Shown here piece after piece: positions 16,282 through 25,370 of a stretch of 64,000 nucleotides of DNA. Under the pieces are notes generated by a model that searched no databases, was not told where the DNA came from, and worked only from the letters and a program-made list of their open reading frames with translations. Made by a program: the position numbers and the translations under genes. The stretch covers positions 2,914,001-2,978,000 of the forward strand of contig NZ_CP010536.1 of NCBI RefSeq assembly GCF_000832305.1, read 5' to 3'. The stretch is from Cupriavidus basilensis (lineage in GTDB: Bacteria > Pseudomonadota > Gammaproteobacteria > Burkholderiales > Burkholderiaceae). Position 1 is the stretch's first letter. Each line of letters starts with the position of its first letter.

Positions 16282-17973
16282 TCAGCGCGCGTGCGCCTTG
16301 GTCTTCGCCGGCCCTGCCGCCGATTTGCTGGCCGCCTTGGCACTGGCCGGCTTGGCGCTGGCCTTGGCTGCCGAAACGGTCGGCGCGGGTTTGGCCGATG
16401 ACCTTGCCGTGGCTGCGGCACCCTTGCGCGGCGCGGCCTCGACCGTCACGCGCTGGCGCGGCGCGGCACGTCCCTTGGCCGATCCCCGCACCGGTTCGGC
16501 CCGAACGGGGACCAGCGCGGAAGCGGTGGGCGCCGGGTCGGGCGCGCTGGCAAAGCGAGCCGCCGAGCGCGCCGGCACCATCAGCACCAGGCTCTGCCCC
16601 GCCACCAGCTTGGTGCCGGAGAGCTTGTTCCAGGACTGCACCTGGCCAGCCGACACGCCATAGCGATGCGCAAGCGTTGCCACCGTATCGCGCCGCCCGG
16701 CCCGCACCACCACGCGGCGTGCGTCGGGCACATCAGGCTCCATGGCCATCGTGGCGCTTTCGGCCAGCGTGGCGCTGATGTCCTGGTTGCGATCCTCGGA
16801 GCGCGGCACCACCACCGTGGAGCCGGCCTTCAGCCGCATGCCTTTGGGAATGCGGTTGATCTCGCGAATCGTGTCCGCGTCGATATTCAGCCGTGCCGCC
16901 AGCGCCTCGATGCGCTCGCGGTTATCCACCGTCACGGCCGTCCAGCTCGACAGGCCGCCACGGTAGGTGTTCAGGTTGTACTGGAAGCGCTCGGCGTTAT
17001 CGAAAGGCAGCAGGATCTGGGGATTTGCCGCGCCCAGGATCACCGGCCGGTTGAAGGACGGATTGAGCGCCTTGAACTCGTCGAGCGGCAGGTTGGCGAG
17101 CTTGGCCGCCAGCTTGACGTCGATGTCGCGCGAGGTGGTCACCGTGACAAAGTACGGGTGATCCGGAATATCCGGCAGCTTCACCCCATACATCTGGGGA
17201 TTGGCAATGATGTTCTTGACCGCCTGCAGCTTCGGCACGTAATAGCGCGTCTCGTTGGGCATGTTCAAGCTGGCGTAGTCGGTCGGCAGCCCGCGCGCCT
17301 GGTTGCGCGCGATGGCGCGCGACACCGCGCCCTCGCCCCAGTTATATGCCGCCAGCGCCAGTTGCCAGTCGCCGAACATGTCGTACAGCCGCTGCAGGTA
17401 GTCCAGCGCCGCGTCGGTCGAGGCCAGCACATCCCGCCGCTCGTCGCGGAACATGTTCTGCTTCAGGTTGTAGCTCTTGCCGGTGCTGGGAATGAACTGC
17501 CACATGCCGGCCGCCTTGGCGGTGGACTCGGCCTGCGGGTTGAACGCGCTCTCCACGAACGGCAGCAGCGCCAGCTCCGTGGGCATTTTGCGGCGCTCCA
17601 GTTCCTCGACGATGTGATAGAGGTAGCGGCTCGAGCGCCCCACCATCCGTTCCATGTATTCCGGGCGCTGCGCGTACCACTGCGTGCGATCGTCAACCAG
17701 CGTGCCTTCCAGGTCCGGCATGCCGAAGCCGCGACGGATGCGGTCCCAGATGTCGCTCGACGGCCCGCGCAGCCAGTCCATGCTGTCGCGGTCCACGTTG
17801 ATGACACCTGCGCTGTTGATCGAATTGAGCGGATCGGGCTTGGAAATCGCGGGCCTGGAAGCGGAGGCGGTCGCTGTGGCGCCATCGGCACCCTCGGGCG
17901 GAGTGGGCGTGCTGGCACACGCTGCAAGCAGCGCGGCACACGCAACTACCGCCAGTAATCGACCAATTTTCAT
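16282..17973 (-). CDS. mltD: Membrane-bound lytic murein transglycosylase D with LysM domains
   Basis: Cleaves peptidoglycan glycan strands in the periplasm. It has 563 residues. The signal peptide ends in an LLAAC lipobox (Cys about 19), predicting an outer-membrane lipoprotein. The SLT domain has ELALLPFVESAFNPQAESTAKAAGMWQF (catalytic Glu near 150) and later AYNWGEGAVSRAI. Two LysM-like repeats follow (about 345-400 and 425-475). The C-terminal ~80 residues form an Ala/Lys/Pro-rich basic tail, longer than in E. coli MltD (about 450 residues) and possibly a cell-wall-binding extension. Confidence 0.92.
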   Translation of the reverse strand: MKIGRLLAVVACAALLAACASTPTPPEGADGATATASASRPAISKPDPLNSINSAGVINVDRDSMDWLRGPSSDIWDRIRRGFGMPDLEGTLVDDRTQWYAQRPEYMERMVGRSSRYLYHIVEELERRKMPTELALLPFVESAFNPQAESTAKAAGMWQFIPSTGKSYNLKQNMFRDERRDVLASTDAALDYLQRLYDMFGDWQLALAAYNWGEGAVSRAIARNQARGLPTDYASLNMPNETRYYVPKLQAVKNIIANPQMYGVKLPDIPDHPYFVTVTTSRDIDVKLAAKLANLPLDEFKALNPSFNRPVILGAANPQILLPFDNAERFQYNLNTYRGGLSSWTAVTVDNRERIEALAARLNIDADTIREINRIPKGMRLKAGSTVVVPRSEDRNQDISATLAESATMAMEPDVPDARRVVVRAGRRDTVATLAHRYGVSAGQVQSWNKLSGTKLVAGQSLVLMVPARSAARFASAPDPAPTASALVPVRAEPVRGSAKGRAAPRQRVTVEAAPRKGAAATARSSAKPAPTVSAAKASAKPASAKAASKSAAGPAKTKAHAR

Positions 17974-18165
17974 TAAGTTCTCAAATCGTGACGCTAAAAA
18001 TTTGCCTGATGCTAAGAAAAAGCGGCTTTCGCGTCAATGAAATTCTCCCTGCCGCGGCGCCGGGCCGAGGCCGACAGGGACGTATCGGGTACGTGAAAAA
18101 TGCCGTTCCGGCCAAGCGTGCCCAAGGCTTGCGGGCACGCGAAAGGACGTGAAGGCAAGCGGAAA

Positions 18166-18969
18166 TCAGCGGAAATCATCCTTCCAGCCGCGCAGCGCGC
18201 CAAAGGCCGCCGCGTCATTGCCGGCCACCCCGCCAGCGTGGGCCGCCACCGCCTCGCGTACCGCGGGCACGCGCGAGCGCAGGAAGGGATTGACCTCGCG
18301 CTCCTGCCCGATGGTGGTCGGCACGGTCGGTGCGCCGACCGCGCGCAACGCATCCACGCGTGCCTCCCAGGCTGCCAGCTCGGCATTATGCGGCTCCACC
18401 GCGCGGGCGAACCGCACATTGCTGCGGGTGTACTCGTGGGCGCAGTACACCCGGGTGGCGCCGGGCAGCGCCGCCAGCTTGTCCAGCGACGACAACATCT
18501 GCGCCGGCGAGCCCTCGAACAGGCGGCCGCAGCCGCTGGCAAACAGCGTATCGCCGCAGAAGACCGACGGCCCCGCGCCCGGCAGGTCCGCCACGTACGC
18601 GACATGACCGGCGGTATGGCCCGGCACGTCGAGCACCTTGAGTTGCAGCGACGGATGCGCCACGTTGACGGTATCGCCCTCGCGCACCGCCACGGTACGC
18701 GCGCCGATACGCTCGCCGGCCGGACCGATGACCGGCAACGGGGCGCCATCCGGCGCGGTGGGATGCACCGCCAGCAACCCGGCCACCCCGCCCTGGTGAT
18801 CGCCGTGGTGATGGGTGATTACAATAGCGCCCAGCGTCAGCCCCTCGCGTGCCAGGAAGGCTTCGACCGGCGCGGATTCGCCCGGGTCGACCACGGCGGC
18901 GCAGTGACCGTCGTGGATTGCCCAGATATAGTTATCCTGGAATGCGGGAATCGGCTCCACCTTCAACAT
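18166..18969 (-). CDS. gloB: Hydroxyacylglutathione hydrolase (glyoxalase II)
   Basis: Hydrolyses S-lactoylglutathione to lactate and glutathione in methylglyoxal detoxification. It is a 267-residue metallo-beta-lactamase fold with the [10 protein letters not shown] zinc motif (about 53-62), [16 protein letters not shown] and a [10 protein letters not shown] motif typical of GloB. The start is ATG at 18969 ([16 protein letters not shown]), giving the canonical N-terminus. The divergent methyltransferase starts only 10 bases away, so the two promoters must overlap the opposite coding sequences. Confidence 0.95.
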   Translation of the reverse strand: MLKVEPIPAFQDNYIWAIHDGHCAAVVDPGESAPVEAFLAREGLTLGAIVITHHHGDHQGGVAGLLAVHPTAPDGAPLPVIGPAGERIGARTVAVREGDTVNVAHPSLQLKVLDVPGHTAGHVAYVADLPGAGPSVFCGDTLFASGCGRLFEGSPAQMLSSLDKLAALPGATRVYCAHEYTRSNVRFARAVEPHNAELAAWEARVDALRAVGAPTVPTTIGQEREVNPFLRSRVPAVREAVAAHAGGVAGNDAAAFGALRGWKDDFR

Positions 18970-18979
18970 GCGTGCTCCT

Positions 18980-19771
18980 ATGTCCAAGCGTCCGATTATA
19001 AATTGGGAAGACTGGCTTGCCTCGCCACCCGGGCAATACATGCTCCAGTGGGAGCAGGCGCAGTACGACCGGACCGTGGTGGATATCTTCGGCTACCACG
19101 CGGTGCAGCTCGGCCTGCCGCACATCGACACCCTGCGCGAGAACCGCATGCCGTTCTCCGCACTGGCGCTTGCCCCCGGCAACGGGCCCCACGGCCCACG
19201 GGCACAGGCCGATTCGCGCCAGTTGCTGTGCCGCTTCGACGAACTGCCGTTCGAGACGCAAAGTATCGATCTGGTCACCCTGCCCCACATCCTGGAGTTT
19301 TCGGAAGACCCGCACGAGGTGCTGCGCGAGGTGTCCCGTGTGCTGATGCCGGAAGGCCGGGTGGTGGTGACCTGCTTCAACCCCATGAGCCTGTGGGGCG
19401 CCCGCCAAGGCCTCAAGCGGCTTGGCGCTGACCCCTTCCTGCCCAACGACAGCCAGTCCATCGGCTTCGTGCGCATCAAGGACTGGCTCAAACTCCTGGG
19501 TTTCGATATTATCCGCGGCCGGTTCGGCTGCTATTGCCCGCCATACCACACGGAGCGCTGGCTGCAGCGCGCCGCCTTCATGGAGAAGGCCGGCGACCGC
19601 TGGTGGCCGATCTTCGGTTCAGTCTATATGATCTCGGCGGTCAAGCGCGTGCGCAATATCCGCCTGGTCGGGCCCGCCTGGAAGAGCCCCAAGGCTGCCC
19701 TGTCGCCAGTCGCCGCGCCGGTGGCGACCCCCACGGGCACCCACGGCAAGTCCCCCGGCGACGAGCATTAA
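18980..19771 (+). CDS. SAM-dependent class I methyltransferase (YafS-like)
   Basis: 263-residue methyltransferase-11-type domain. [52 protein letters not shown] is a typical motif II-III region. The usual glycine-rich motif I is not obvious. Start ATG at 18980 ([18 protein letters not shown]). The order gloB / methyltransferase / rnhA / dnaQ is the same as gloB-yafS-rnhA-dnaQ in E. coli, which supports orthology. The substrate is unknown. Confidence 0.85.
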   Translation: MSKRPIINWEDWLASPPGQYMLQWEQAQYDRTVVDIFGYHAVQLGLPHIDTLRENRMPFSALALAPGNGPHGPRAQADSRQLLCRFDELPFETQSIDLVTLPHILEFSEDPHEVLREVSRVLMPEGRVVVTCFNPMSLWGARQGLKRLGADPFLPNDSQSIGFVRIKDWLKLLGFDIIRGRFGCYCPPYHTERWLQRAAFMEKAGDRWWPIFGSVYMISAVKRVRNIRLVGPAWKSPKAALSPVAAPVATPTGTHGKSPGDEH

Positions 19772-19858
19772 GCGCCATCATGCGCTGCCGCCCCCCAATC
19801 ACCCCGGTCGGCCCCGCCTCATCGCGGTGCCAACCTTAGCTTAGCTAATCAATACCCA

Positions 19859-20311
19859 ATGGAACCCAGCGAAATCGAAGACGTCATCATCTATTCGGAC
19901 GGCGCCTGCAAAGGCAACCCCGGGCGCGGCGGCTGGGGCGCCGTGCTGGTGTCCGGCACCAATGAGAAAGAGCTGTTCGGCGGCGAAGCCCTCACCACCA
20001 ACAACCGCATGGAAATGACGGCCGTGATCGAGGCCCTGCGCGCGCTCAAGCGCCGCTGCCGGATCAAGGTCTACACCGACTCCCAATACGTGCAGAAGGG
20101 CATCGGCGAATGGCTGCCGGGATGGAAGGCCCGCGGCTGGAAGACCGCCGACAAGAAGCCGGTAAAGAACGCCGACCTCTGGCAGGAAATGGACAAGCTC
20201 GCGCGGCAGCACGACATCACCTGGCACTGGGTCCGCGGCCACAACGGCCACCCCGGCAACGAACGCGCCGATGCCCTTGCCAACCGTGGCGTCGACTCGC
20301 TCAAGGGATAA
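19859..20311 (+). CDS. rnhA: Ribonuclease HI
   Basis: Degrades RNA in RNA-DNA hybrids. 150 residues, the usual bacterial length. The catalytic residues are visible in order: Asp in [17 protein letters not shown], Glu in [13 protein letters not shown], Asp in [12 protein letters not shown], and the final Asp in [16 protein letters not shown] with its His. The basic handle region ([16 protein letters not shown]) is present. Confidence 0.97.
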   Translation: MEPSEIEDVIIYSDGACKGNPGRGGWGAVLVSGTNEKELFGGEALTTNNRMEMTAVIEALRALKRRCRIKVYTDSQYVQKGIGEWLPGWKARGWKTADKKPVKNADLWQEMDKLARQHDITWHWVRGHNGHPGNERADALANRGVDSLKG

Positions 20312-20387
20312 AGCCGGCTCCGTACCGCCTCATCGCGCCCCACGCCGGCCCGACTCCTCCCCTGCCCCACCGGTTAGAATGCCCGCC

Positions 20388-21110
20388 ATGCGACAGATCG
20401 TTCTCGACACAGAAACCACCGGCCTGAGCGCCGCCACCGGCGACCGCCTGATTGAAATCGGCTGCGTGGAGCTGCTTAACCGCCGCCTCACGGGCAGGCA
20501 CCTGCACTTCTACGTCAACCCGGAACGCGATATCGACGAAGGCGCGATCGCGGTGCACGGCATCACCGTGGACTTCCTGGCCGACAAGCCCAAGTTTGCG
20601 GAAGTGGTCAACGAGATCCGGGATTTCGTCCAGGACGCCGAGCTGATCATCCACAACGCGCCCTTCGACCTTGGCTTCCTCGACATGGAGTTCAAGCTTG
20701 TCGGGCTGCCGCCGTTTCGCGAGCACGCTGGCAATGTGATCGACACCCTGCGCGAAGCCCGCCAGATGTTCCCCGGCAAGCGCAACTCGCTGGACGCCCT
20801 GTGCGACCGCCTCGGCGTCAGCAACGCCCACCGTACCCTGCACGGCGCATTGCTAGATGCCGAGCTGCTGGCCGAGGTCTACCTCGCCATGACGCGCGGC
20901 CAGAACTCGCTGGTGATCGATATGCTCGACGGCGGCGGCGCCGACAGCGACGCAGTGGCCGCCACCGACCTCTCCCGCCTCGAGCTGCCCGTGCTGATGG
21001 CCAGCGAAGATGAAGCCACCGCCCACCTGGCGGTGCTCAAGCAATTGGAAAAGGCGAGCGGCGGCAAGGTCGTATGGAAGGAAGCACCGCCGGCGACCGA
21101 AGCTGCATAG
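20388..21110 (+). CDS. dnaQ: DNA polymerase III epsilon subunit (3'-5' exonuclease)
   Basis: Proofreading exonuclease of the replicative polymerase. 240 residues. DEDDh motifs: VLDTETTGL (ExoI), IIHNAPFDLGFLD (ExoII) and HGALLDAELLAEVY (ExoIII). The C-terminal tail that binds the alpha subunit is present. The ATG at 20388 gives MRQIVLDTETTG. An in-frame ATG nine bases earlier (20379) is an equally possible start, and neither has a clear ribosome-binding site. It follows rnhA by 76 bases. Confidence 0.95.
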   Translation: MRQIVLDTETTGLSAATGDRLIEIGCVELLNRRLTGRHLHFYVNPERDIDEGAIAVHGITVDFLADKPKFAEVVNEIRDFVQDAELIIHNAPFDLGFLDMEFKLVGLPPFREHAGNVIDTLREARQMFPGKRNSLDALCDRLGVSNAHRTLHGALLDAELLAEVYLAMTRGQNSLVIDMLDGGGADSDAVAATDLSRLELPVLMASEDEATAHLAVLKQLEKASGGKVVWKEAPPATEAA

Positions 21111-21242
21111 GCAGCTCAAGATTGCCGGCCGAAAGCAGCCAACGGATTTTTTGCAGAAATTTCCAGGAAGGGCTTTACAAGATACAACGGCGCTGACATA
21201 ATCTCGTTTCTCTGCAGCACGACAGTAACAGCGCAGCAGCAG

Positions 21243-21317
21243 GGGTGGTTAGCTCAGCGGTAGAGCACTGCCTTCACACGGCAGGGGTCACAGGTTCAAT
21301 CCCTGTACCACCCACCA
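21243..21317 (+). tRNA. tRNA-Val (anticodon CAC)
   Basis: Acceptor stem GGGTGGT (21243-21249) pairs with ACCACCC (21307-21313), followed by A and an encoded CCA. D-arm AGCTCAGCGGTAGAGC; anticodon stem CTGCC/GGCAG with loop TTCACAC, so the anticodon is CAC at 21275-21277 (reads GUG, valine). T-arm contains GGTTCAATCCC. All four arms fold. Confidence 0.97.
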
Positions 21318-21719
21318 AATTAGTGGCTAGCAACTGCCTACGTTGCCGAAAACCCAGATAGCGAAAGCTCTCTGGGTTTTTTGTTGTCTGGCGTTTGCCA
21401 AGGCCTACCACCGATACCCAACTTTTTTGAGGGTACAGCCTTCAGGATGCCAATGCTGTCATGCCAATCCGCATCAAACCCCTCAGCGACAAGCAGTGCA
21501 GGGATGCGCATCCTCGCCCTCGCAGGGATCCGGTTCCTCCTTCGGTTAGCGATATAAGAGCCCAAAAATGGGGATGCCGCGGTGGCGCGCGGACTCGCTG
21601 GCACGTAGATAATTCGTTACAAAGCTCTGTCTGGCACCTGTCATCGCCGCCAAATTCTGCCGCGTTAGTTGGCCATGTTCGGCAAATTGCACCGAGCATC
21701 AACAACCAGGGAGTTCACT
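21318..21719. other. Gene-free stretch downstream of tRNA-Val
   Basis: About 400 bases. It holds the tRNA terminator (21350-21382); I see no supported gene and no second copy of the tRNA 3' end that would mark an integrated element. Confidence 0.5.
21350..21382 (+). terminator. tRNA-Val terminator
   Basis: Stem AAACCCAGA / TCTGGGTTT with a 12-base internal segment, running straight into a T-run (TTTTTT ending at 21382). It is a canonical intrinsic terminator. Confidence 0.88.
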
Positions 21720-22061
21720 ATGCTTATGCGTAAGGTTATCGGCAGTGTGACTATCGCTGTTCTGGCAGCAGGCATGGCAGGTGGCGCGATGGCCAACGAC
21801 AAAGATACACGGTGGGAGAGAAATCACCCTCGCCGCGAGCAGGTGAACAACCGCCTGTCCAACCAGGACAAGCGCATCCACCACGAGGTCAAGGAGGGGG
21901 AAATGTCGCGTGGACAGGCGGCCAAGCTGCACGGCGAAGATCACCAGATCCGCCAGGAAGAACGCGCGATGGCAAGCCAGAACGGCGGCCATATCACCCG
22001 GACGGAACAGCAGGCTCTCAATCAGCAGGAAAACACCGTGAGCCGGCAAATCGGCCATTGA
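21720..22061 (+). CDS. Small exported protein of unknown function
   Basis: 113 residues. ATG at 21720 is supported by AGGGAG eight bases upstream. A Sec signal peptide (MLMRKVIGSVTIAVLAAG...) should be cleaved near AMA-ND, leaving about 87 very hydrophilic, predicted helical residues rich in Asn, Gln, Arg, Glu and His, with repeated NxxR/QxxR heptad-like spacing (REQVNNRLSNQDKRI, EDHQIRQEERAMASQ). I do not recognise a characterised function. Similar short periplasmic proteins recur in Ralstonia/Cupriavidus (from memory). Confidence 0.75.
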   Translation: MLMRKVIGSVTIAVLAAGMAGGAMANDKDTRWERNHPRREQVNNRLSNQDKRIHHEVKEGEMSRGQAAKLHGEDHQIRQEERAMASQNGGHITRTEQQALNQQENTVSRQIGH

Positions 22062-22098
22062 ATTTTGCCCTGGCGCTGATCAATTATCGCCATTTGCC

Positions 22099-22131
22099 GA
22101 TAGTTGATAGTTGATAGTTGATAGTTGATAG
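22099..22131. repeat. Heptanucleotide tandem repeat
   Basis: Four copies of GATAGTT plus a partial fifth between two converging genes. Confidence 0.85.
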
Positions 22132-22189
22132 CCTCAAGCAAGAGCCAGGCAAGAGGGGCTGCGGCCCCTCCGTCATGCTCTGGTGCTGA

Positions 22190-22783
22190 TTACGCGGCGT
22201 ATCCTGGCAGGCCGACAGCCAGCTTGCCTTTTGCCAGCGTGATGCCTCGCTGAACCGCCGAGTGGAAGTCGGCGCTAAGGTCCTCGACGGCGATGGCGCG
22301 GCGAAAGAAGTCCGCCCACACGAACTCCGCAAAGGCGGTAGGCGTCTTGGTGTAGCCACCAGCATCCCGGACATACCCGGCCAGCGACCGATATGGATCG
22401 TCGACCAGTTTCTCGAGGTGATTGGGAACCGCAGCGTAGCGGTGCCGCACGCCGTGTTCGTCCAGGGGATGAACCCATAGGTTCTTGTCCATCTGCACCC
22501 AGAAATCGTCCTGCGCGCAGGCCGACAGATCGGCCTCCACGGTGAAAAAGCCACTGGTGACGCCGGCCTCCAAGGCTGCCCGCCCGAGATGATGGTGATC
22601 GGTGATGTAAAGCTTGCCGCCCGGCCCGTTCACTACCGGGATCGGATGGGCCTGCAGGAACTCACGCTGCTCCGCAGGCTTTAGCGAGGCCAGGTGTTTC
22701 TTCTTGTCCTGCACTTCGATCATGCCCACCGTCAGTTGCGTCGGGTGGAGCTCGTGAATCAAGGATTCGCGGACCGCTGCCAT
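22190..22783 (-). CDS. ParB-like nuclease-fold protein (ParBc_2 type)
   Basis: 197 residues; ATG at 22783 preceded by GGAGGG. N-terminal HELHPTQLTVGMIEVQDKKKHL followed by PIPVVNGPGGKLYITDHHHLGRAAL resembles the ParB/sulfiredoxin-type nuclease fold, with DHHHLGRA in place of the DGHHR motif of ParB. There is no HTH or partner ParA, so chromosome partitioning is unlikely. The true activity is unknown. Confidence 0.65.
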   Translation of the reverse strand: MAAVRESLIHELHPTQLTVGMIEVQDKKKHLASLKPAEQREFLQAHPIPVVNGPGGKLYITDHHHLGRAALEAGVTSGFFTVEADLSACAQDDFWVQMDKNLWVHPLDEHGVRHRYAAVPNHLEKLVDDPYRSLAGYVRDAGGYTKTPTAFAEFVWADFFRRAIAVEDLSADFHSAVQRGITLAKGKLAVGLPGYAA

Positions 22784-22915
22784 ATTGCCCTCCTCTTCAT
22801 TTTTCCGCACAGGTTCTGCACAAGGCAAGATTAGCAGGCATATCGCCAACACCCAGAACGAATAAGGGATGGACGCCCAGGAGGCAGTCAAGCCGGATGC
22901 GGAATTCGCTCGCCG

Positions 22916-23056
22916 TCAGGTGCGCGGGTAATGCCGTCGGCAACGCCGGACGGGTCTTCCCCGCGCCTTGGGTTCGCGATGAAAGATTGCCCGGATCGCA
23001 AACGCGTACACCCCGACGATCAGCAGGGCAACGACAAGGAGGGAGAGAACCGGCAT
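22916..23056 (-). CDS. Predicted 46-residue single-span membrane protein
   Basis: ATG at 23056 with GGAG six bases upstream; TGA at 22916-22918. The product starts MPVLSLLVVALLIVGVYAFA, one continuous hydrophobic helix, followed by a basic tail (IRAIFHREPKARGRPVRRCRRHYPRT) that would stay in the cytosol. It lies 30 bases downstream of the Gly/His-rich lipoprotein gene, so the two may be co-transcribed. It has no known family that I recognise. Support is the ribosome-binding site and the clean membrane-span/positive-tail pattern only. Confidence 0.45.
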   Translation of the reverse strand: MPVLSLLVVALLIVGVYAFAIRAIFHREPKARGRPVRRCRRHYPRT

Positions 23057-23086
23057 GACGGGCTCCGATTGGGCCTGCTCGAACGC

Positions 23087-23422
23087 TCATCGACCATGGC
23101 CGCCGCCATGGCTGCCACCGTTGTGACCACCACCGTCATGACCACCGCCATGGCCCTCCCCATGCCCCTCGCCGTGGCCGCCATGACCATGGTGACCATC
23201 ACCGCCGTGGCCACCACCATGGAAGAACACAGCGCCACCCCCATAAAACCCAGGCCACCAGCCGTAGTCATAGTAGGGGCCATAGGGGTAAGCGGGATAG
23301 TAAGCGCCGTAAGGATAGGTGCCTTCGGCCGGATAGCCGTAGCCATCATAGGCAGGCACTGCCGCGCACCCGGCCAGCGTCATGGCCGCACCGATTGTGA
23401 GGATTCTGATACATGTGCCCAT
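23087..23422 (-). CDS. Gly/His-rich small lipoprotein
   Basis: 111 residues with a lipoprotein signal peptide (lipobox LAGC, Cys about 19). The mature part has a Tyr/Pro/Gly-rich stretch (DGYGYPAEGTYPYGAYYPAYPYGPYYDYGWW region) and a C-terminal run of about 45 residues made almost only of Gly and His with Asp/Glu. The His-rich tail could bind Ni, Zn or Cu, but no metal gene is adjacent. No function recognised. Confidence 0.7.
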   Translation of the reverse strand: MGTCIRILTIGAAMTLAGCAAVPAYDGYGYPAEGTYPYGAYYPAYPYGPYYDYGWWPGFYGGGAVFFHGGGHGGDGHHGHGGHGEGHGEGHGGGHDGGGHNGGSHGGGHGR

Positions 23423-23578
23423 CGCCAATTCCTGACGCGTTCGTGTAGTTAGACACGAATTTCCAGTGCACATTCCTGGTCCCGGCCTGGCCCAATGCCG
23501 GATTTGCGCGGCAAGGGGAAGTGGCGGTGCTTGGCCGTCACGGCCAGGCGACAAGCCTGGCGCCGCGCTGGCCGCGCC

Positions 23579-24400
23579 CTACAAATTGACTACCGCTCCA
23601 CCTTCCGACGGCCGATAGTCCAGCAACCGGGATAGCTCGCCCGCCGCGCTCCTCACCTGCTCCACCATGCCATGGAGCCGCTCGGGATCGATCCGCGAAG
23701 CCGGGATGGTGGTGCCAAGCGCCGCCACTACCTTGGCGCTGCGGTCCCGCACCGGCGCGGCGATGGTCGAGATGCTGGTTTCGAAGAAGCCTTCCTGCAG
23801 CACGTAGCCGCGCTGGCGGTCGCGCTGGACCATGTCGAACAGTGCTTCGACGGTCTTGGGCGTGCTCTCCGAGAAGACTTCCAGCTGCGGCTCGGGATAG
23901 AGATCACGCAGTTCCGCCAGCGTCAGGTCTTCAAGCAGCACGCGGCCAAGCACGGTGGCGTGCGCCGGCAGGCGGGTGCCGACGTTGACCGAGCTGGCGA
24001 ACGGCGTAGGCGCCACGGACTTGGCCACGTAGACGATGGAGCGGCCGTCACGCACCACCAGGTTGCATGGGTAGTTGACCTCGTCGCGCAGGCGGTCCAG
24101 CAGTGGCCGGCCGAGCTCGGTCAGCTCCAGCGAGGCGAGGTAGTCAAAGCCAAGGCGCAGTACCGCCATGCCGAGCCGGAATTCACGGCCGCCATCGGTA
24201 CGCTCCACAAAGCCCATCATCTCCAGCGTGGTCAGCAGGCGGAACACCGTGGAGCGCGGGACCTGAAGCCGGCGCGCCAGTTCGGCGGCAGACAAGGTCC
24301 GCTCGTTGCGGCTGAACTCGCCCAGCAGGCGCAGGCCGCGTTCCAGCCCCGGCACGATGTACTTGTCCTGGAGATCGGTAGGCTCGAGGGCATCTGTCAT
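23579..24400 (-). CDS. IclR-family transcriptional regulator 1
   Basis: 273 residues: N-terminal winged helix (about 14-75, recognition segment VPRSTVFRLLTTLEMMGF) and a C-terminal IclR effector domain ending SAAGELSRLLDYRPSEGGAVVNL. ATG at 24400 (MTDALEPTDLQDKYIVPGL). It is the last gene of the molybdenum-hydroxylase operon. It is a close paralogue of the IclR protein at 39614-40444; by eye about four residues in five match, and the recognition helix PRSTVFRLL is identical. It probably controls the sites described as IclR-type palindromes in this window. Confidence 0.92.
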   Translation of the reverse strand: MTDALEPTDLQDKYIVPGLERGLRLLGEFSRNERTLSAAELARRLQVPRSTVFRLLTTLEMMGFVERTDGGREFRLGMAVLRLGFDYLASLELTELGRPLLDRLRDEVNYPCNLVVRDGRSIVYVAKSVAPTPFASSVNVGTRLPAHATVLGRVLLEDLTLAELRDLYPEPQLEVFSESTPKTVEALFDMVQRDRQRGYVLQEGFFETSISTIAAPVRDRSAKVVAALGTTIPASRIDPERLHGMVEQVRSAAGELSRLLDYRPSEGGAVVNL

Positions 24401-24584
24401 GGTGATATCTCTGCGAATGAGTACTTTGGCGTGCGATATGGTAACGGCTTTGGCTGCGGCCCTGCTCTGAGGCCCGGCCTGTGCGGATAACGCACCTTGC
24501 ACCCCGATGCGCCGCCCGCGACTGTCCGATATAACACGCCCTGCATCTATCCTCCAGCACTTCCATCACCAAAGCCGCGCGCGC

Positions 24585-25370
24585 TCACTTCAGATAGTCC
24601 CGCAGCCAGGCGGCGCACTCGCCCGCGTGCTGTGCCGGCCAGCGCACGGTAATGGTCGCATTGGGCTGGCGCACTTCGATGCAGATATCCGTGAGCGGAC
24701 CCCTGTCCACAGCGGGCGCGGGCGAGAACAGGCGCGACCACCAGCCTGCGCCGCGATTGGGGCCGGCTTGTACGGTGCGAGCCGGGATGACGGCCGGGCG
24801 AGCGGGAATCCCCTCGATGGCGGAGCCGGGCGCGGCGGGCGAAGGGGCCTGCTCCTTCGCGACCGTTTGCGCCACATCCGCTGCTGCGGGCGCTGCGCAC
24901 GCCGCAGCCGGCGCCGCCTCGGCAGGCGCCACCAGCCGCGCCGACAGATTCGTGCCGAACTCCTCCCACATCCGGTCGGCCTTCGTCTTCATCACGCTCA
25001 GGCCGAACGTGCCAAGGCGGCCCAGCACGTCCACGTTGATCTTCATGCGCAGTTCGGTCTTGCCGTCGGGCTGCCCGGTCAGGAAGATCTCGCTGGACTG
25101 CTTGAGCGAGCTGGCCACGGAGGCGTCCTCGCCCGTGCCTTCGCTACGCAGGTAGTTGGGCGCGCGCATCTCCACGATGGTGGTCTTGATCTTGAAGCGC
25201 GCGCTGACAAAGGCGATCTTGACCTGGATGTGCGAGATGTACTCCACATCGCTGACCACCTCGATCGACTGCATGCCCGGCACGCAGCCGCCCATCACAT
25301 TGGGATCGAGCAGCAGTGCCCAAACTTGCGCCGGTGCTGCGCCGACGATCAGGTTTTTTTCAATTTCCAC
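24585..25370 (-). CDS. CoxG-like SRPBCC protein
   Basis: 261 residues. The first ~150 form a CoxG/SRPBCC lipid-binding-like domain (MEIEKNLIVGAAPAQVWALLLDPNVMGGCVPGMQ). A Pro/Ala-rich linker and a ~50-residue C-terminal segment (LTDICIEVRQPNATITVRWP...AWLRDYLK) follow. CoxG accompanies carbon-monoxide-dehydrogenase-type molybdenum hydroxylases and is thought to help membrane attachment or maturation. Its start overlaps the end of the 2Fe-2S gene by 11 bases, so it belongs to this enzyme's operon. Confidence 0.88.
   Translation of the reverse strand: MEIEKNLIVGAAPAQVWALLLDPNVMGGCVPGMQSIEVVSDVEYISHIQVKIAFVSARFKIKTTIVEMRAPNYLRSEGTGEDASVASSLKQSSEIFLTGQPDGKTELRMKINVDVLGRLGTFGLSVMKTKADRMWEEFGTNLSARLVAPAEAAPAAACAAPAAADVAQTVAKEQAPSPAAPGSAIEGIPARPAVIPARTVQAGPNRGAGWWSRLFSPAPAVDRGPLTDICIEVRQPNATITVRWPAQHAGECAAWLRDYLK

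Noticed and set aside
21243..21719. tRNA-Val as integration site of a genomic island
   Set aside because: No integrase gene and no direct repeat of the tRNA 3' end found downstream in this window.
22190..22783. Chromosome-partitioning ParB
   Set aside because: Only the nuclease-fold part resembles ParB; there is no HTH, no parA partner and no parS-like sites nearby.
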